This document shows, one piece after another, positions 38,625 through 47,108 of a stretch of 64,000 nt of DNA. The notes beneath the pieces were generated by a model. That model was not told the origin of the DNA and did not search any database. It saw only the letters and a list, made by a program, of their open reading frames with translations. Origin of the DNA: DASVTR01 sp036382855 (GTDB taxonomy: Bacteria; Acidobacteriota; Blastocatellia; Pyrinomonadales; Pyrinomonadaceae); contig DASVPO010000006.1 in the NCBI GenBank assembly GCA_036382855.1, positions 186,001-250,000 of the forward strand, given 5' to 3'. A program made the translations under genes and the position numbers. Positions within the stretch are counted from its first letter, which is position 1. Each line of letters opens with the position of its first letter.

Positions 38625-38628
38625 AGCT

Positions 38629-40731
38629 TTACTGAATCGTGATGACCGCCTCCGCGCGGCTCACGGCCCCGCTCGCCGTTGTAACGACGACGGGCACTGT
38701 GCCACTCACGCCTGCGGGGAAGCGGACGTTGATCTGGTCGAGGCCCGGAAAGCTGTTTGACGCACCCGCATATTCGACCGTGGCGGGCTGATTGTTAATG
38801 CGGACGGTGACGGGCAGAGAGTTGCGCCAGCCCGTGCCATAAATCACGACGACGGAAGGCTCGCCGTTCAACTGCGCCGGAAACGGACTCTTCGTGTAGC
38901 GCATCCCCGATGTCAACAGCGCTATTACTTCGCCCGCGCCCGTCTGCGGCACGGTGAAGAGGCCGGGGTTTGCGTTCACAACCGTCGCATCGTCGGCGGC
39001 GGTTGCATCGCCGTTAACATAGATGACGATTGAGCCAACGCCTGTGCCCGCCGCGTCGGGGACTTGGATGTTAATCTGCGAGTTGCTGAAGGAGAAGACC
39101 GGGACGGAGCGGCCTTCTATGAAGACCTGAACGCCGCGCGCGGCAGCATCAGCCTCGCTTGCGCCCTGCGCTCCGCGCGTCAGGTTTGTGCCGGAGATGG
39201 TGGCGAGGCCGTTGCGCGTCGCGCTTCCGCGGAGGCTCGCGCCGTTGGTCAACGTCAGATGCCCGACTGGACCAAGCGTGGCATCAACGCCGAAGGACAG
39301 ACCCGAAAGCGCCTGCGAATTTGGCAGGTCTGCTTCCGCGTAGACTGAGCCGTCGCGCAGGACTGAGTTGAGCGCAGGGTCTGGAAAAGCGAGTATGCGG
39401 GGTGTGCCGAGATTGCCGCCGTCGGATATAAGGTCGGCTGCGCCGGCCGCGTCCTCTATGATGTAGATAGTGCCTTCGCGGTCAATGGTCAGCCCGTGAA
39501 AGATAAGGCGATTGTCGAGCGAGAGACCTCCTTCAAAGGAGATGACTTCTTCACGGTCGGCGCGGCCATCATTGTTGTCGTCAAAGAGCGCGAGCATGAT
39601 GGCGTTGTTGCCGTAGGAGTGTGAGAAGACGACGCCGCGCGAATTGGCTGCGATGTCGAGCGGCGCATCATCCGAGAATTGATAAGAGTAGTAGGGAGTG
39701 GCGTCGAGCGTGTCTGGGATGCCGTCGGCGTTTGTGTCGCGGACGATGCGCAACTCGTTGGAAGCGAAATCGGCAATCAGCAGGTTGTTGTTCGGAAGCA
39801 GCGTGAGCGCGTTTGCGTTGTTGAGCTGGTTGCTGCCGACGTTGACCAGAACGCGCGAGCGCAACATGTCGAAGCCGCCCGTATTTGCGTCGCGCACGAG
39901 CAGCACGACGCCGGGAGACGGCTCGTTGTCCGGGTCGTTGGGGTCGTCGAAGTTGTAGTAGCCGCTCGATGAGACGACGACGAACTCGCGGCCCGCGTTT
40001 GATGTGCCGGAGACGACTGCGACTGCCGACGGCAGACGAAAATCAAGCTCCAGATCATAGGCGGTCGAAAAGTTGCGCACGTAGTCGCCGTCCGTATCGT
40101 TGGCGACGATTAAGACTCCGACAGGATAGTCGTCGTTAGGATTGCCGGAAGTGCCGTTATTGTTGATGGATGAGAAGACTTCGTAGCGCGTGCCGGAGCG
40201 GCCCACCGCGATGTCGAAAGAGCCACCTCCGCCGTTGGCAGTTCCGTTCGTCGTATCAAACGTCGTGCGCTCGTCGGCCGTCAAATCAAAGTTGCGGTCA
40301 ACGTATTGCTCGTTTGAGCCGGCCGCAGACGAGAGGCTCAACTGCGATGTGTGCAGCACGCGGCTGAGAGATGTGCCTGCGCGAATGCGCGTTGGAAGCG
40401 GTGTTGTGGCCGTGTTAGTCGCAGCGCTTGCTGCGGCAGCATCTTTTTTGACGACGCGAACCGGGCTGCCGCGGCGCTTGGCCGACTGTGCCGCATCATC
40501 TTTGCCGCGCGGCCTCTGGGCCAACTCGCTGCGGCTGCGTTGCGGCGCGTATCCACCAGCGCGCGGAGTCTGCATGGAACGAGCGCGCTTGCGCTCGGCG
40601 CTGCGCACGTCGGGTTTGAACTCGCGCTCGCTTCTTGTTTGCGCGCTGCTCGCCACCGCGAAGAGATACGCGCCGAGCGTGAGCGCAACTACGAGCAGGA
40701 TAATGTAGAGACAAAAGCGTACGATGTACAT
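38629..40731 (-). CDS. Exported beta-propeller-like protein with TIGR03437-type C-terminal domain
   Basis: The 700-residue protein has an N-terminal signal or anchor (FCLYIILLVVALTLGAYLFAV), a basic Arg/Ala-rich linker, a central beta-rich region with repeated D-x-N-D-G motifs (NDTDGDYVRNF, RDTNADGIPDTLD, DDNNDGRADREEVI) that suggest calcium loops and a propeller, and a C-terminal part of the type seen in acidobacterial TIGR03437 proteins (VPVFSFSNSQINIQVPD, VVIYGTGWRNSLPVTVRINNQPATVEYAG, GLDQINVRFPAGVSGTVPVVVTTASG). Probably surface-located or secreted. No enzymatic motif is seen. The start ATG at 40731 has a weak ribosome site. Confidence 0.8.
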   Translation of the reverse strand: MYIVRFCLYIILLVVALTLGAYLFAVASSAQTRSEREFKPDVRSAERKRARSMQTPRAGGYAPQRSRSELAQRPRGKDDAAQSAKRRGSPVRVVKKDAAAASAATNTATTPLPTRIRAGTSLSRVLHTSQLSLSSAAGSNEQYVDRNFDLTADERTTFDTTNGTANGGGGSFDIAVGRSGTRYEVFSSINNNGTSGNPNDDYPVGVLIVANDTDGDYVRNFSTAYDLELDFRLPSAVAVVSGTSNAGREFVVVSSSGYYNFDDPNDPDNEPSPGVVLLVRDANTGGFDMLRSRVLVNVGSNQLNNANALTLLPNNNLLIADFASNELRIVRDTNADGIPDTLDATPYYSYQFSDDAPLDIAANSRGVVFSHSYGNNAIMLALFDDNNDGRADREEVISFEGGLSLDNRLIFHGLTIDREGTIYIIEDAAGAADLISDGGNLGTPRILAFPDPALNSVLRDGSVYAEADLPNSQALSGLSFGVDATLGPVGHLTLTNGASLRGSATRNGLATISGTNLTRGAQGASEADAAARGVQVFIEGRSVPVFSFSNSQINIQVPDAAGTGVGSIVIYVNGDATAADDATVVNANPGLFTVPQTGAGEVIALLTSGMRYTKSPFPAQLNGEPSVVVIYGTGWRNSLPVTVRINNQPATVEYAGASNSFPGLDQINVRFPAGVSGTVPVVVTTASGAVSRAEAVITIQ

Positions 40732-40747
40732 ATTAAATCTCGGTTTA

Positions 40748-40819
40748 CAATCTTCAGTCTTCAGTTTTCAGCTTTGAGTTCAAACCAAACTCTTAACTGA
40801 AAACTGAAGACTGAAGACT
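40748..40819. repeat. Heptamer-phased intergenic hairpin (site 6)
   Basis: CAGTCTT-type heptamers in the left arm face GACTGAA-type heptamers in the right arm; 21 bases (40751-40771 and 40797-40817) pair perfectly. It lies between two minus-strand genes. Confidence 0.82.
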
Positions 40820-40827
40820 CATGTTGT

Positions 40828-41346
40828 TTACGGTTTGCGCAGGCGCTTTTCGTCGCGCTCCATCTTCTGCCGTAGATTTTTGGCGAGATGTTCGGCCGTA
40901 CTCTTCTTGCCGTTCCAAGCGTCAACCTTGTAGGAAGCGACGGCGTAGGCGACGACGCTGGTTCTCAAATTGACGACCTGAATGCTGGCTTCGGATTCGG
41001 GCCTGCCGCTGCCGAAGATAATCTTGTCCCACCCGGCCTTCTGGTTTTCCGCGTAGCCTGTAATCTCGAAATCTGCCTGCGACCTGTCCGTCACTATCAG
41101 GAGCGCGACCTTCTTTTTCTTGAAGGCGGCCGCCAGATAATTCTCAAAGCCGCCCATCCCTCGAATGTCGTTGACATAGACTTTCGACCCCACGGGGATG
41201 TACGAAGGGTCTGCCGCTGCCGGGGAGATTGCTGCCGCCGTGCTATGGGAGGCGTTGACCGTGCGCATACGCTCCTGTGCCGTCGCTGGCAGCGCGGCCA
41301 GTACGCAGAGCGAGACAAACAGCGTGGCCTGTGCTAATCGTTTCAT
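40828..41346 (-). CDS. Exported protein of unknown function
   Basis: The 172-residue protein has a signal peptide (LAQATLFVSLCVLAALPATAQE) and a domain with YIPVGSKVYVNDIRGMGGFENYLAAAFKKKKVALLIVTDRSQADFEITG and a conserved-looking C-terminal WNGKKSTAEHLAKNLRQKM. The pattern resembles small secreted proteins common in Acidobacteriota, in which a nucleic-acid- or lipid-binding role has not been shown. AAAGGAAG precedes the ATG. It is followed downstream by a heptamer-repeat hairpin. Confidence 0.72.
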   Translation of the reverse strand: MKRLAQATLFVSLCVLAALPATAQERMRTVNASHSTAAAISPAAADPSYIPVGSKVYVNDIRGMGGFENYLAAAFKKKKVALLIVTDRSQADFEITGYAENQKAGWDKIIFGSGRPESEASIQVVNLRTSVVAYAVASYKVDAWNGKKSTAEHLAKNLRQKMERDEKRLRKP

Positions 41347-41473
41347 GGCGCTTCCTTTCTATTCAGCGTTGAAGATTTTTGAAGAGGCCGCCTGCGTTAC
41401 TATTAAACGCGGGTCGTGCAAGACGGCGGCCTCTCTACGGTTTAAGCGAATCCGAAAACATGAGCGGCCTTCT

Positions 41474-43564
41474 CTAACGACGAGAGCGACCGGGTTCATC
41501 ATCACGGCGCGGGGGCCGCGATGGCTTGTCCTCGCTCGACGGTCTGGATTCCTGCCTCGGCTCCGGCCTTGATTCCGGCCTCGACTCCTGCCTCGGCTCA
41601 GGTCGTGGCTCAGGTCGTGGCTCTGGGCGCGGCTGCGGACGCGGCTCGTCTCGTGGTTCCTGCCTCGGCGCTGGCCTTGGTTCGGGACGCGGCTCGTATC
41701 TGGGCGCGGGGCGCGGCGCGGGCGATTCATCACGCGGCTGTGATGAAGGCTGCGGACGCGGGCGTGGCGCAGGCTCGTCCTGCCGTATCCTTGGGCCGGG
41801 CGAATCATCAACGTCCGGGGTGGGCGTCGTCGTGCGCGGCGCAGGATTGACGCGCGGCGGCCTTGGGGTTCGGCCCGGCGCTCCGAGGTCTATATTGTTG
41901 TCGTCCCGTCGCCTGTCTTCGCGTTCGGAAGGTTGGCGCTCGATTGAGCGCACGCGCGGCGGACGCGCGACTGCGCCCGTCCCAGCTTCCTCACCATTAC
42001 TGTTATCGCCGCCGGTACGAGCGCGCTCTTCCGCGCTCGGCTGCGGACGCGGCTCACGATTGTTGTAGAGACGCGTGCGCCGTAGCTCATCATCGAGCGG
42101 CGTGCCGGGGCGGCGCGTGGCAGCACCCGTCGTGCGTTCCAGCGAAGCTCTGGCCGGCACGGAGGCCGTCGTCGTAGGACGAGGCACAAATACGCGGCCT
42201 CGCCCTTCGAGGCCGTTTCCGTTTGCACGGCCCGCGCTTTCATCTGCGGGCAGGATGGGCAAACGCCCGCGCACGGGTTCGGTCGTGATGGCGCGCCGAG
42301 CGATGTCTGCTGTTGCGGGCTGAAGACGCGCCCTCTGTTGTCCGAAGTCGCGTGCGGGCTGTGTGGTGACGGCGCGCAGGAAAGCAGGGTTGGTACGCTC
42401 GAGTCGTGCCAGTTCGTTGTTGCGCAAGGGTTGCAGGCGCTGGCGCTCACGGTAGTGTCGTCCGCGCGGGTCGCGCTGGCCGTAGCCGAGCGGATACCAG
42501 CAGACCTGCTCGCCGTAGGAGGTCGGAATATAGACGAAGGCGACGAGGGCCGGACGCCACCAACTGCGACGCGGCTTGTAGCCGTAGCCGCGCGGGGCCC
42601 AGCACCAGTTGTTGTTGTAATAGACCCAGCGGCCGTAGTGATAGGGAGCCCAGCCCCAAGGTTCATCAGCGACCCACGTCCAGCCGTAAGGGTGCACCCA
42701 GGTCCAGTGGCCGTAGCGGTAGGGCGTCCAGTTGTAATAGTTGTTGATGATGGTGACGTGCGGACGCCAGAGCCAGCCGTAGTCGTTAACGTAGGTCCAG
42801 TCGCCGTAGGCGTCTAACTCTTCAGCGCCCCAGACATCGCGGTCGTAATAACGTTCGCGCTCCTCATAACGCAGACGAGAAGCCAAGTAGCTTTCGCGCT
42901 CATCAACCCACGAATCCCATCTGTCTAAGGTTCGCGCAGAGGCCAACTCCCAATCGCCAGCTTCCGCTCCGTCGTAGACGAGTTCGGCCGTGCGCCCGTC
43001 GCGCAGGGTGAAGCCGGAGGTATCGGAATAGATACGAGCGCGGCCGCCGTCGCGCACCGTCAGGCGCACGCGGCCTCTGCCTGGCTCAACGTCCAGACGA
43101 TAAACACCCTGCTTCTCTGCGGCCATCGTCGTGCGCGGCGCGTCCACCTCGAAATACTCCCGCTCGCGGTCAAAGCGCGCGAGCCTAAGCGTCGCCGTTC
43201 CCTCCGAAAGGCTGAGAGCTATGCCCTCGTCGCGCAGCGTGACGATGCGCAGCACGGAATTTTCGTCAACGCGCAGGAAGTTGCGCGCGTCAATCTGTAT
43301 TTCGACGCGTGCGTCGCGGCCCGTTGCCAGTTGGTCGCCTTCGACGAGCGGAACGTTGAGCTTCGCCTGTTCCCATTGATTGCTTCCGTCTCTTCGCAGG
43401 CTGACATCGCCGCGAAGGAGGCTGACGCGCACGACGCGCGCTGTCTCGTCATACTCGTCCGTGTAATCATCGTCGGCAGCGCGAGCCTGCACGCTCAGTA
43501 GTGTGAACAGTGCGAGCAGTAGAAGAGAGAGAAAGGTCGGAGAGATTTTCCGTGTAGAAGGCAT
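41474..43564 (-). CDS. FecR-domain protein with DUF6600-like repeats and Pro/Arg-rich tail
   Basis: The 696-residue protein has a signal peptide (about 1-29, ending QARAA), a FecR domain (VVRVSLLRGDVSLRRDGSNQWEQAKLNVPLVEGDQLATGRDARVEI), and a Trp/Tyr-rich DUF6600-like region (AYGDWTYVNDYGWLWRPHV, RYGHWTWVHPYGWTWVADEPWGWAPYHYGRWVY). The last 200 residues are low complexity, ending in PRPEPR/PRQESR-type repeats (positions 41490-41720). It is a probable periplasmic or outer-membrane-associated structural protein. The ATG has AAGGAG twelve bases upstream. It appears monocistronic. Confidence 0.85.
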   Translation of the reverse strand: MPSTRKISPTFLSLLLLALFTLLSVQARAADDDYTDEYDETARVVRVSLLRGDVSLRRDGSNQWEQAKLNVPLVEGDQLATGRDARVEIQIDARNFLRVDENSVLRIVTLRDEGIALSLSEGTATLRLARFDREREYFEVDAPRTTMAAEKQGVYRLDVEPGRGRVRLTVRDGGRARIYSDTSGFTLRDGRTAELVYDGAEAGDWELASARTLDRWDSWVDERESYLASRLRYEERERYYDRDVWGAEELDAYGDWTYVNDYGWLWRPHVTIINNYYNWTPYRYGHWTWVHPYGWTWVADEPWGWAPYHYGRWVYYNNNWCWAPRGYGYKPRRSWWRPALVAFVYIPTSYGEQVCWYPLGYGQRDPRGRHYRERQRLQPLRNNELARLERTNPAFLRAVTTQPARDFGQQRARLQPATADIARRAITTEPVRGRLPILPADESAGRANGNGLEGRGRVFVPRPTTTASVPARASLERTTGAATRRPGTPLDDELRRTRLYNNREPRPQPSAEERARTGGDNSNGEEAGTGAVARPPRVRSIERQPSEREDRRRDDNNIDLGAPGRTPRPPRVNPAPRTTTPTPDVDDSPGPRIRQDEPAPRPRPQPSSQPRDESPAPRPAPRYEPRPEPRPAPRQEPRDEPRPQPRPEPRPEPRPEPRQESRPESRPEPRQESRPSSEDKPSRPPRRDDEPGRSRR

Positions 43565-43960
43565 GGCGCGTCACGCTCCTTTATGTTGAAAGGTCGAAAG
43601 AGAAGGCCGCTCGCCGGAGTCACGCGAAGGGGCAAAAACTGTTGACTAGCTGCGTGCTCAGGAGAGATTTGAAAAACTGTGCGAGAGCTTTGCTCTGTTG
43701 GAAGGGGCGAGAGCAAAGGGCGTGCCTGCGCTTCGCGTGCGGCAAGCAAGAGAGCGTTTTCTTGTATTTTAGTTGCGATTTCGAGGGACTAACGACGAAA
43801 GCTTATGCGAGATGGTGCACGGCTGTCACTATACGGTGTGCGGTAGTAGTCAATCGAGGATAAAACTTTGGTTAGATACTTCACGAAGGCGCGTGGAAAG
43901 GCGCGACGATTGTTGAGACGTTTTTCCCGTCTCAACTATCGTGGGCCGCATGAGTGTTTC
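43565..43960. other. Intergenic region with a hairpin
   Basis: About 396 bases without a convincing gene. The sequence 43907-43920 pairs with 43928-43941 (one T-T mismatch) and lies just downstream of the selenoprotein gene end, so it may terminate that operon, though no T-tract follows on the minus strand. The rest shows nothing I can support. Confidence 0.45.
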
Positions 43961-44530
43961 CTATTCTCTGCCGACGCCGAGCGCGTCTGCGACACGGTTA
44001 ATGTAGTTGAACCAGGAGGCGATGAGTGTGATTTGCAGAATCCCCTGATCGTCGAAGCCTGAGGCGCGCAGGCGCTTGTGGTCTCCGGGCGTGATGCGCG
44101 TGGCGTCCTTCGTTAATTGCACAACGTAGTCGAGCATGACGCGCTCCTGCTCCGTGATGGGAGCGCTCTTGTAGTCTGCCTGCAAGGCTTCAACTAACTG
44201 CTCGTCCAGCGTGACCCGACGCAGAAACTCTGCGTGAGATTCGATTCAATAATGGCAGCGGTTGTTAACGGAGACGACTGTGGTAATCATCTCATGTTGC
44301 CGGCGCGTGAGCGGCAAATCTGGCGACATCAACGCGCCGAAGGTGGCGAAGGCATGATAGAGCGCATCTGGAATGAGGCTGTGTGAGGCGACGATTTCAG
44401 ATGCGCCGCCATCGGGCGTCGGGTGAATCGGCACGGCATATTCCAGCGGGTACAACTCGCGCTGCGCTTCCATCGCGCGGCGCAACTTCTCGTCTGCTTC
44501 CGTCAAGGGAACGGTTCGAATCCACGTCAT
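43961..44530 (-). CDS. AhpD-like peroxidase-related selenoprotein (Sec encoded by in-frame TGA)
   Basis: Read through the TGA at 44248-44246, the frame is a complete 189-residue carboxymuconolactone-decarboxylase/AhpD-family protein. The active site is R-C92-H-Y-U95-I-E-S-H99 with E80 before it. The spacings E-12-C-3-U-4-H equal those of the Mycobacterium AhpD catalytic set (E118, C130, C133, H137), and the TGA sits exactly at the second, resolving cysteine. Twenty sense codons continue in the same frame after the TGA before the next potential start, and the frame then runs to a normal stop. A 17-nt hairpin 10 nt after the TGA has the position of a bacterial SECIS. Conventional annotation would split it into two fragments or call it a pseudogene. 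Likely a thiol/selenol peroxidase or disulphide reductase. AAGGAAG precedes the ATG. Confidence 0.85.
44219..44235 (-). promoter_or_regulatory. Candidate bacterial SECIS hairpin
   Basis: Ten bases after the TGA, ACGCAGA pairs with TCTGCGT around the loop GTT. The length (17 nt), distance and G-T in the loop agree with the minimal SelB-recognised stem-loop. It is inside the coding region, as required in bacteria. Confidence 0.75.
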
Positions 44531-44570
44531 CGTGTCTCTCTTCCTTTATCTTGCTTCTTTAAGTTGACTA

Positions 44571-44768
44571 CTAGCTCTGTGTGGCGGCGGCTTGTCGCAT
44601 CTCTGTCTTCCCGCAGCGCGGGCAGGTGTGAGCTTCTTCGAGAACGCCGCCGAGTTGCGGGTCAATCTCAGATGAACCGTCAAGCGCCGCCGTGTAATCA
44701 ATCTTCAAAGCGTGATGATTCATCTCAACGCCGCACTCCTGACATATCATCTTATCAGCTTGCGCCAT
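44571..44768 (-). CDS. Small zinc-ribbon protein
   Basis: The 65-residue protein has two CxxC pairs: CQEC near residue 9 and CPRC near residue 49, with a HAxKIDY segment between them. It is probably a stand-alone zinc ribbon. GGGAGG upstream supports the ATG. It lies 12 bases after the MOSC gene and 40 bases before the selenoprotein gene, so it belongs to the same operon. Small ribbons of this kind are found in Acidobacteriota and Cyanobacteria without a known function. Confidence 0.78.
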   Translation of the reverse strand: MAQADKMICQECGVEMNHHALKIDYTAALDGSSEIDPQLGGVLEEAHTCPRCGKTEMRQAAATQS

Positions 44769-44780
44769 CGCAAAGCCTCC

Positions 44781-45443
44781 CTAAGACTTGGACTCTATTG
44801 ATAACACTTTTTCAAGCTGTTGTTGAAATCGTTTGCGCCAGCTTTCAGGCAGCGTCTTGACCTGAATCGCACGCCGCAGAGCATCTGCATCATTGCCGTC
44901 GTGTGCGTAGAGCTTAACGATGTCTGCGATTGTCACGGCGTCTTCGCTCGGACGGATGAGATTGATCTGGTCGCCCGCTCCGACTGCACCTTCCTGCACG
45001 ACCGCGAGATAGAATCCCGTAAGACCGCTCGCGAGAAAGCGCTTGAGAATGTCGGAGCGTCCGAACCGTATGCCGAGCTTATAGCAGGGGAGGCGCGGCT
45101 CCGTCACCATCACGACGGCTTCGCCGACGCGAAACTGGTCGCCGATGCGGACACCGCTTTCCGTCAAACCTTCGGTCGTAAAATTTTCGCCAAACACTCC
45201 CCACGCCAATTCTGTGTCGGGCAACTCGCGCCGCCAGAATTCGTAGTGTTCGGATGGATAGGCATAGACGGCCTTGGTTGGCCCACCATGAACGTTGAGG
45301 TCTGCCTGACGGTCGCCGTCGAGGTTGAGCGTGCGCAGCATCAAGCGTTCATGCACGGGAGTTTTGAAGATGGCGGTTGAGACTGTCTCGCCTGCGCGCA
45401 TGACGAGGCGCGGACGCCCGACGTTTATGGAAATAAGCTTCAT
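44781..45443 (-). CDS. MOSC domain-containing protein (YiiM-like)
   Basis: The 220-residue protein has the MOSC core with NLDGDRQADLNVHGGPTKAVYAYPSEHYEFW, WGVFGENFTTEGL, and the ligand cysteine in EPRLPCYKLGIRFG (C120), followed by the C-terminal three-helix domain seen in YiiM-type proteins. MOSC proteins bind a molybdenum cofactor through the cysteine; YiiM-like members act on N-hydroxylated or related substrates. It starts 10 bases after the FMN reductase gene, within the operon 46023 to 43961. An electron-transfer partnership with the reductase is plausible (inference). Confidence 0.9.
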   Translation of the reverse strand: MKLISINVGRPRLVMRAGETVSTAIFKTPVHERLMLRTLNLDGDRQADLNVHGGPTKAVYAYPSEHYEFWRRELPDTELAWGVFGENFTTEGLTESGVRIGDQFRVGEAVVMVTEPRLPCYKLGIRFGRSDILKRFLASGLTGFYLAVVQEGAVGAGDQINLIRPSEDAVTIADIVKLYAHDGNDADALRRAIQVKTLPESWRKRFQQQLEKVLSIESKS

Positions 45444-45453
45444 CTCTTTTCCA

Positions 45454-46023
45454 TCAATCGAGGGAAATATTCTCGCGCCCGTGGCGGAGCGTGCGCGCCA
45501 TCCAGATTAACTCTTTCAAAAACTTGTCGAGCCGCGTGACGTAAGCCTTGTCAAGCAGTTTACCTGAAGCGTCGAAGACCTTCTGGACGTTTGAAAAATT
45601 TCCGTCCCAGAAAATCGTCACCAGTCCGAGTTCTCTCAACACGGGCAGTAGATTCTGGATGACGCGCGTGCCGCCGAACCCGCCCGCCGAGACGCCGCAG
45701 ACGCCGACCGCCTTGTGTATGTACTCCTTCAAATTCGTATCGAGCGCATGCTTGAGCAGGCCCGGATAGCCGTGATTATATTCCGGCGTGACAATCACAA
45801 CGGCGTCAGCCTTCGCCATCGAAGCGGAAAAGCCAGCATCCTTAATCGCTTCGCCCGCATCATCTGTCGAGAGCTTAAGAGCGCGCACGTCAATCAATTC
45901 CGTCTCTACGCCGTCGCGTTTTTTAACTTCATTAACAACAAATCGTGCGACATGCTCGCTCATACGCCCCTTTCGCGGCGTGCCGAGAATGACGGGAATA
46001 AAGAGCGGCCTGTTTGTCGTCAT
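45454..46023 (-). CDS. NADPH-dependent FMN reductase family protein
   Basis: The 189-residue flavodoxin-fold protein has the FMN phosphate loop GTPRKGRMSEHVARF near residue 14 and the conserved VIVTPEYNHGYPGLLKHALD segment near 77-96, as in the NADPH_FMN_red/azoreductase family. It would transfer electrons from NAD(P)H through FMN to quinones or small electrophiles. It is the first gene of a four-gene operon (reductase, MOSC protein, zinc ribbon, AhpD-like selenoprotein), which suggests a joint role against oxidative or electrophile stress. Start is ATG at 46023. Confidence 0.92.
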   Translation of the reverse strand: MTTNRPLFIPVILGTPRKGRMSEHVARFVVNEVKKRDGVETELIDVRALKLSTDDAGEAIKDAGFSASMAKADAVVIVTPEYNHGYPGLLKHALDTNLKEYIHKAVGVCGVSAGGFGGTRVIQNLLPVLRELGLVTIFWDGNFSNVQKVFDASGKLLDKAYVTRLDKFLKELIWMARTLRHGRENISLD

Positions 46024-46216
46024 CGAAAACCTCTCACTTGAAAATTAAGGCCGGAGATGAGCGAGGGTGATACAGTTGATAGTGCTCTCGTGCAATGCGG
46101 TTTTTATCTACCCTGCTTTAAGCTGCCTTGTCAATTCAAATGAGGTGGAAGGCGGGAAAGACTAACGGGCAAGCGCCACACTCCAAAGTCAAAAGGCCCG
46201 CAATGAAGACGAGCCT

Positions 46217-46669
46217 TTACTTTAAATCACAGGCCTGACGAGATTCGCTCGCATACTGGCGACGACATGTATTGCACAAAGCTTGAAGTTTATTCCAGCG
46301 TTTGTTGTGAAGGCTAAATTCGGCTATCGGATGAAAGGCTTTGCACCTTCTACACCAACTAGTTCCTTCCGGGCCAACTTTGCGTCTGCTTTCACCATTC
46401 CCTCGATAATGATGTGGACGATTACAGCGGAGATGGGAGTATGCGATATTATCCAGCGACCAGAAAAGCTCAACGCTAACTCCTTCCCACGGCTGCTTGT
46501 GTTCAATGCTCAAATCATTTACATCTTCAATTTTCTCCGAGCATTTAAAACAAACGTTCTCGCCATACTTTTGAAGGAGATGAAGCAACACCATTTTTCT
46601 GAGGCGATTGCTGGCCGTTCCATGAGGAATGCCTAAAAAAGCGCTCTTCCGCGCATTGCTATCTCGCAT
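46217..46669 (-). CDS. HNH endonuclease-like protein with zinc ribbons
   Basis: The 150-residue protein has CFKCSEKIEDVNDLSIEHKQPWEG...FWSLDNIAYSHLRCN, the beta-beta-alpha metal arrangement of HNH nucleases with a structural CxxC and a later Cys, and a second zinc ribbon at the C-terminus (CRRCKAFHPIAEFSLHNKRWNKLQALCNTCRRQY). The C-terminal ribbon resembles those in phage HNH proteins. Its base composition is more AT-rich than its surroundings, and it lies next to the 3' end of a tRNA gene, both of which suggest recent transfer. Catalytic activity cannot be judged from sequence; the ribosome site is weak. Confidence 0.75.
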   Translation of the reverse strand: MRDSNARKSAFLGIPHGTASNRLRKMVLLHLLQKYGENVCFKCSEKIEDVNDLSIEHKQPWEGVSVELFWSLDNIAYSHLRCNRPHHYRGNGESRRKVGPEGTSWCRRCKAFHPIAEFSLHNKRWNKLQALCNTCRRQYASESRQACDLK

Positions 46670-46704
46670 CGTCGGTGCTCTTGATAGTTAACTGAATTGG
46701 TAAG

Positions 46705-46778
46705 CAGCGCTAGCGGGGCTCGAACCCGCGATCTCTGCCTTGAGAGGGCAGCGTGTTAACCAACTACACCATAGCGCC
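46705..46778 (-). tRNA. tRNA-Glu (CUC anticodon)
   Basis: The minus strand folds into a 74-nt cloverleaf with acceptor GGCGCTA/TAGCGCT (first pair G-U), anticodon stem CTGCC/GGCAG around the loop CTCTCAA, giving anticodon CTC (Glu), and the T-arm CGGGTTCGAGCCCCG. The discriminator is G. CCA is not encoded. Confidence 0.93.
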
Positions 46779-47108
46779 TTAAGTTGGACAACGAATTATA
46801 AAACCGCGAGCGTGCGCTTTGCAAGTTGGCATGTTTCGCTGGAAGACAAACGCTCTGGCTGTCTCGCCGCGCGTCGCCGGTCTTCCCCTTGATGTTCGTG
46901 CTGTCTGCTGGTTGCCTCTGAAATCTCATCGGGTTTATAACTAATTGCCGGGGCGCGTTTTAGCAAGAACGATTTAAGATGGGGCGCGCAGTGGCCCATA
47001 ACAAAAATTTAGTTTCTCGGATTTAGGAATGATTTTCGATATGTTTCCGAAAGAATCATTCTCTCGCCAGCGGCAACACCTGTCTGAAATGAGAGGGACG
47101 AAGCAGAG
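46779..47108. other. Leader of the transhydrogenase operon with a hairpin
   Basis: About 330 bases between the tRNA and pntAA. The sequence 47027-47034 pairs with 47054-47061 and 47035-47038 with 47048-47051, forming an interrupted AT-rich hairpin ending 48 bases before the pntAA start. No gene is seen. Confidence 0.5.

Noticed and set aside
43961..44530. Reading the AhpD-like gene as two fragments or a pseudogene.
   Set aside because: The frame continues unchanged through the TGA, the TGA replaces the catalytic cysteine exactly, and a hairpin lies at SECIS distance. Selenocysteine explains all three.
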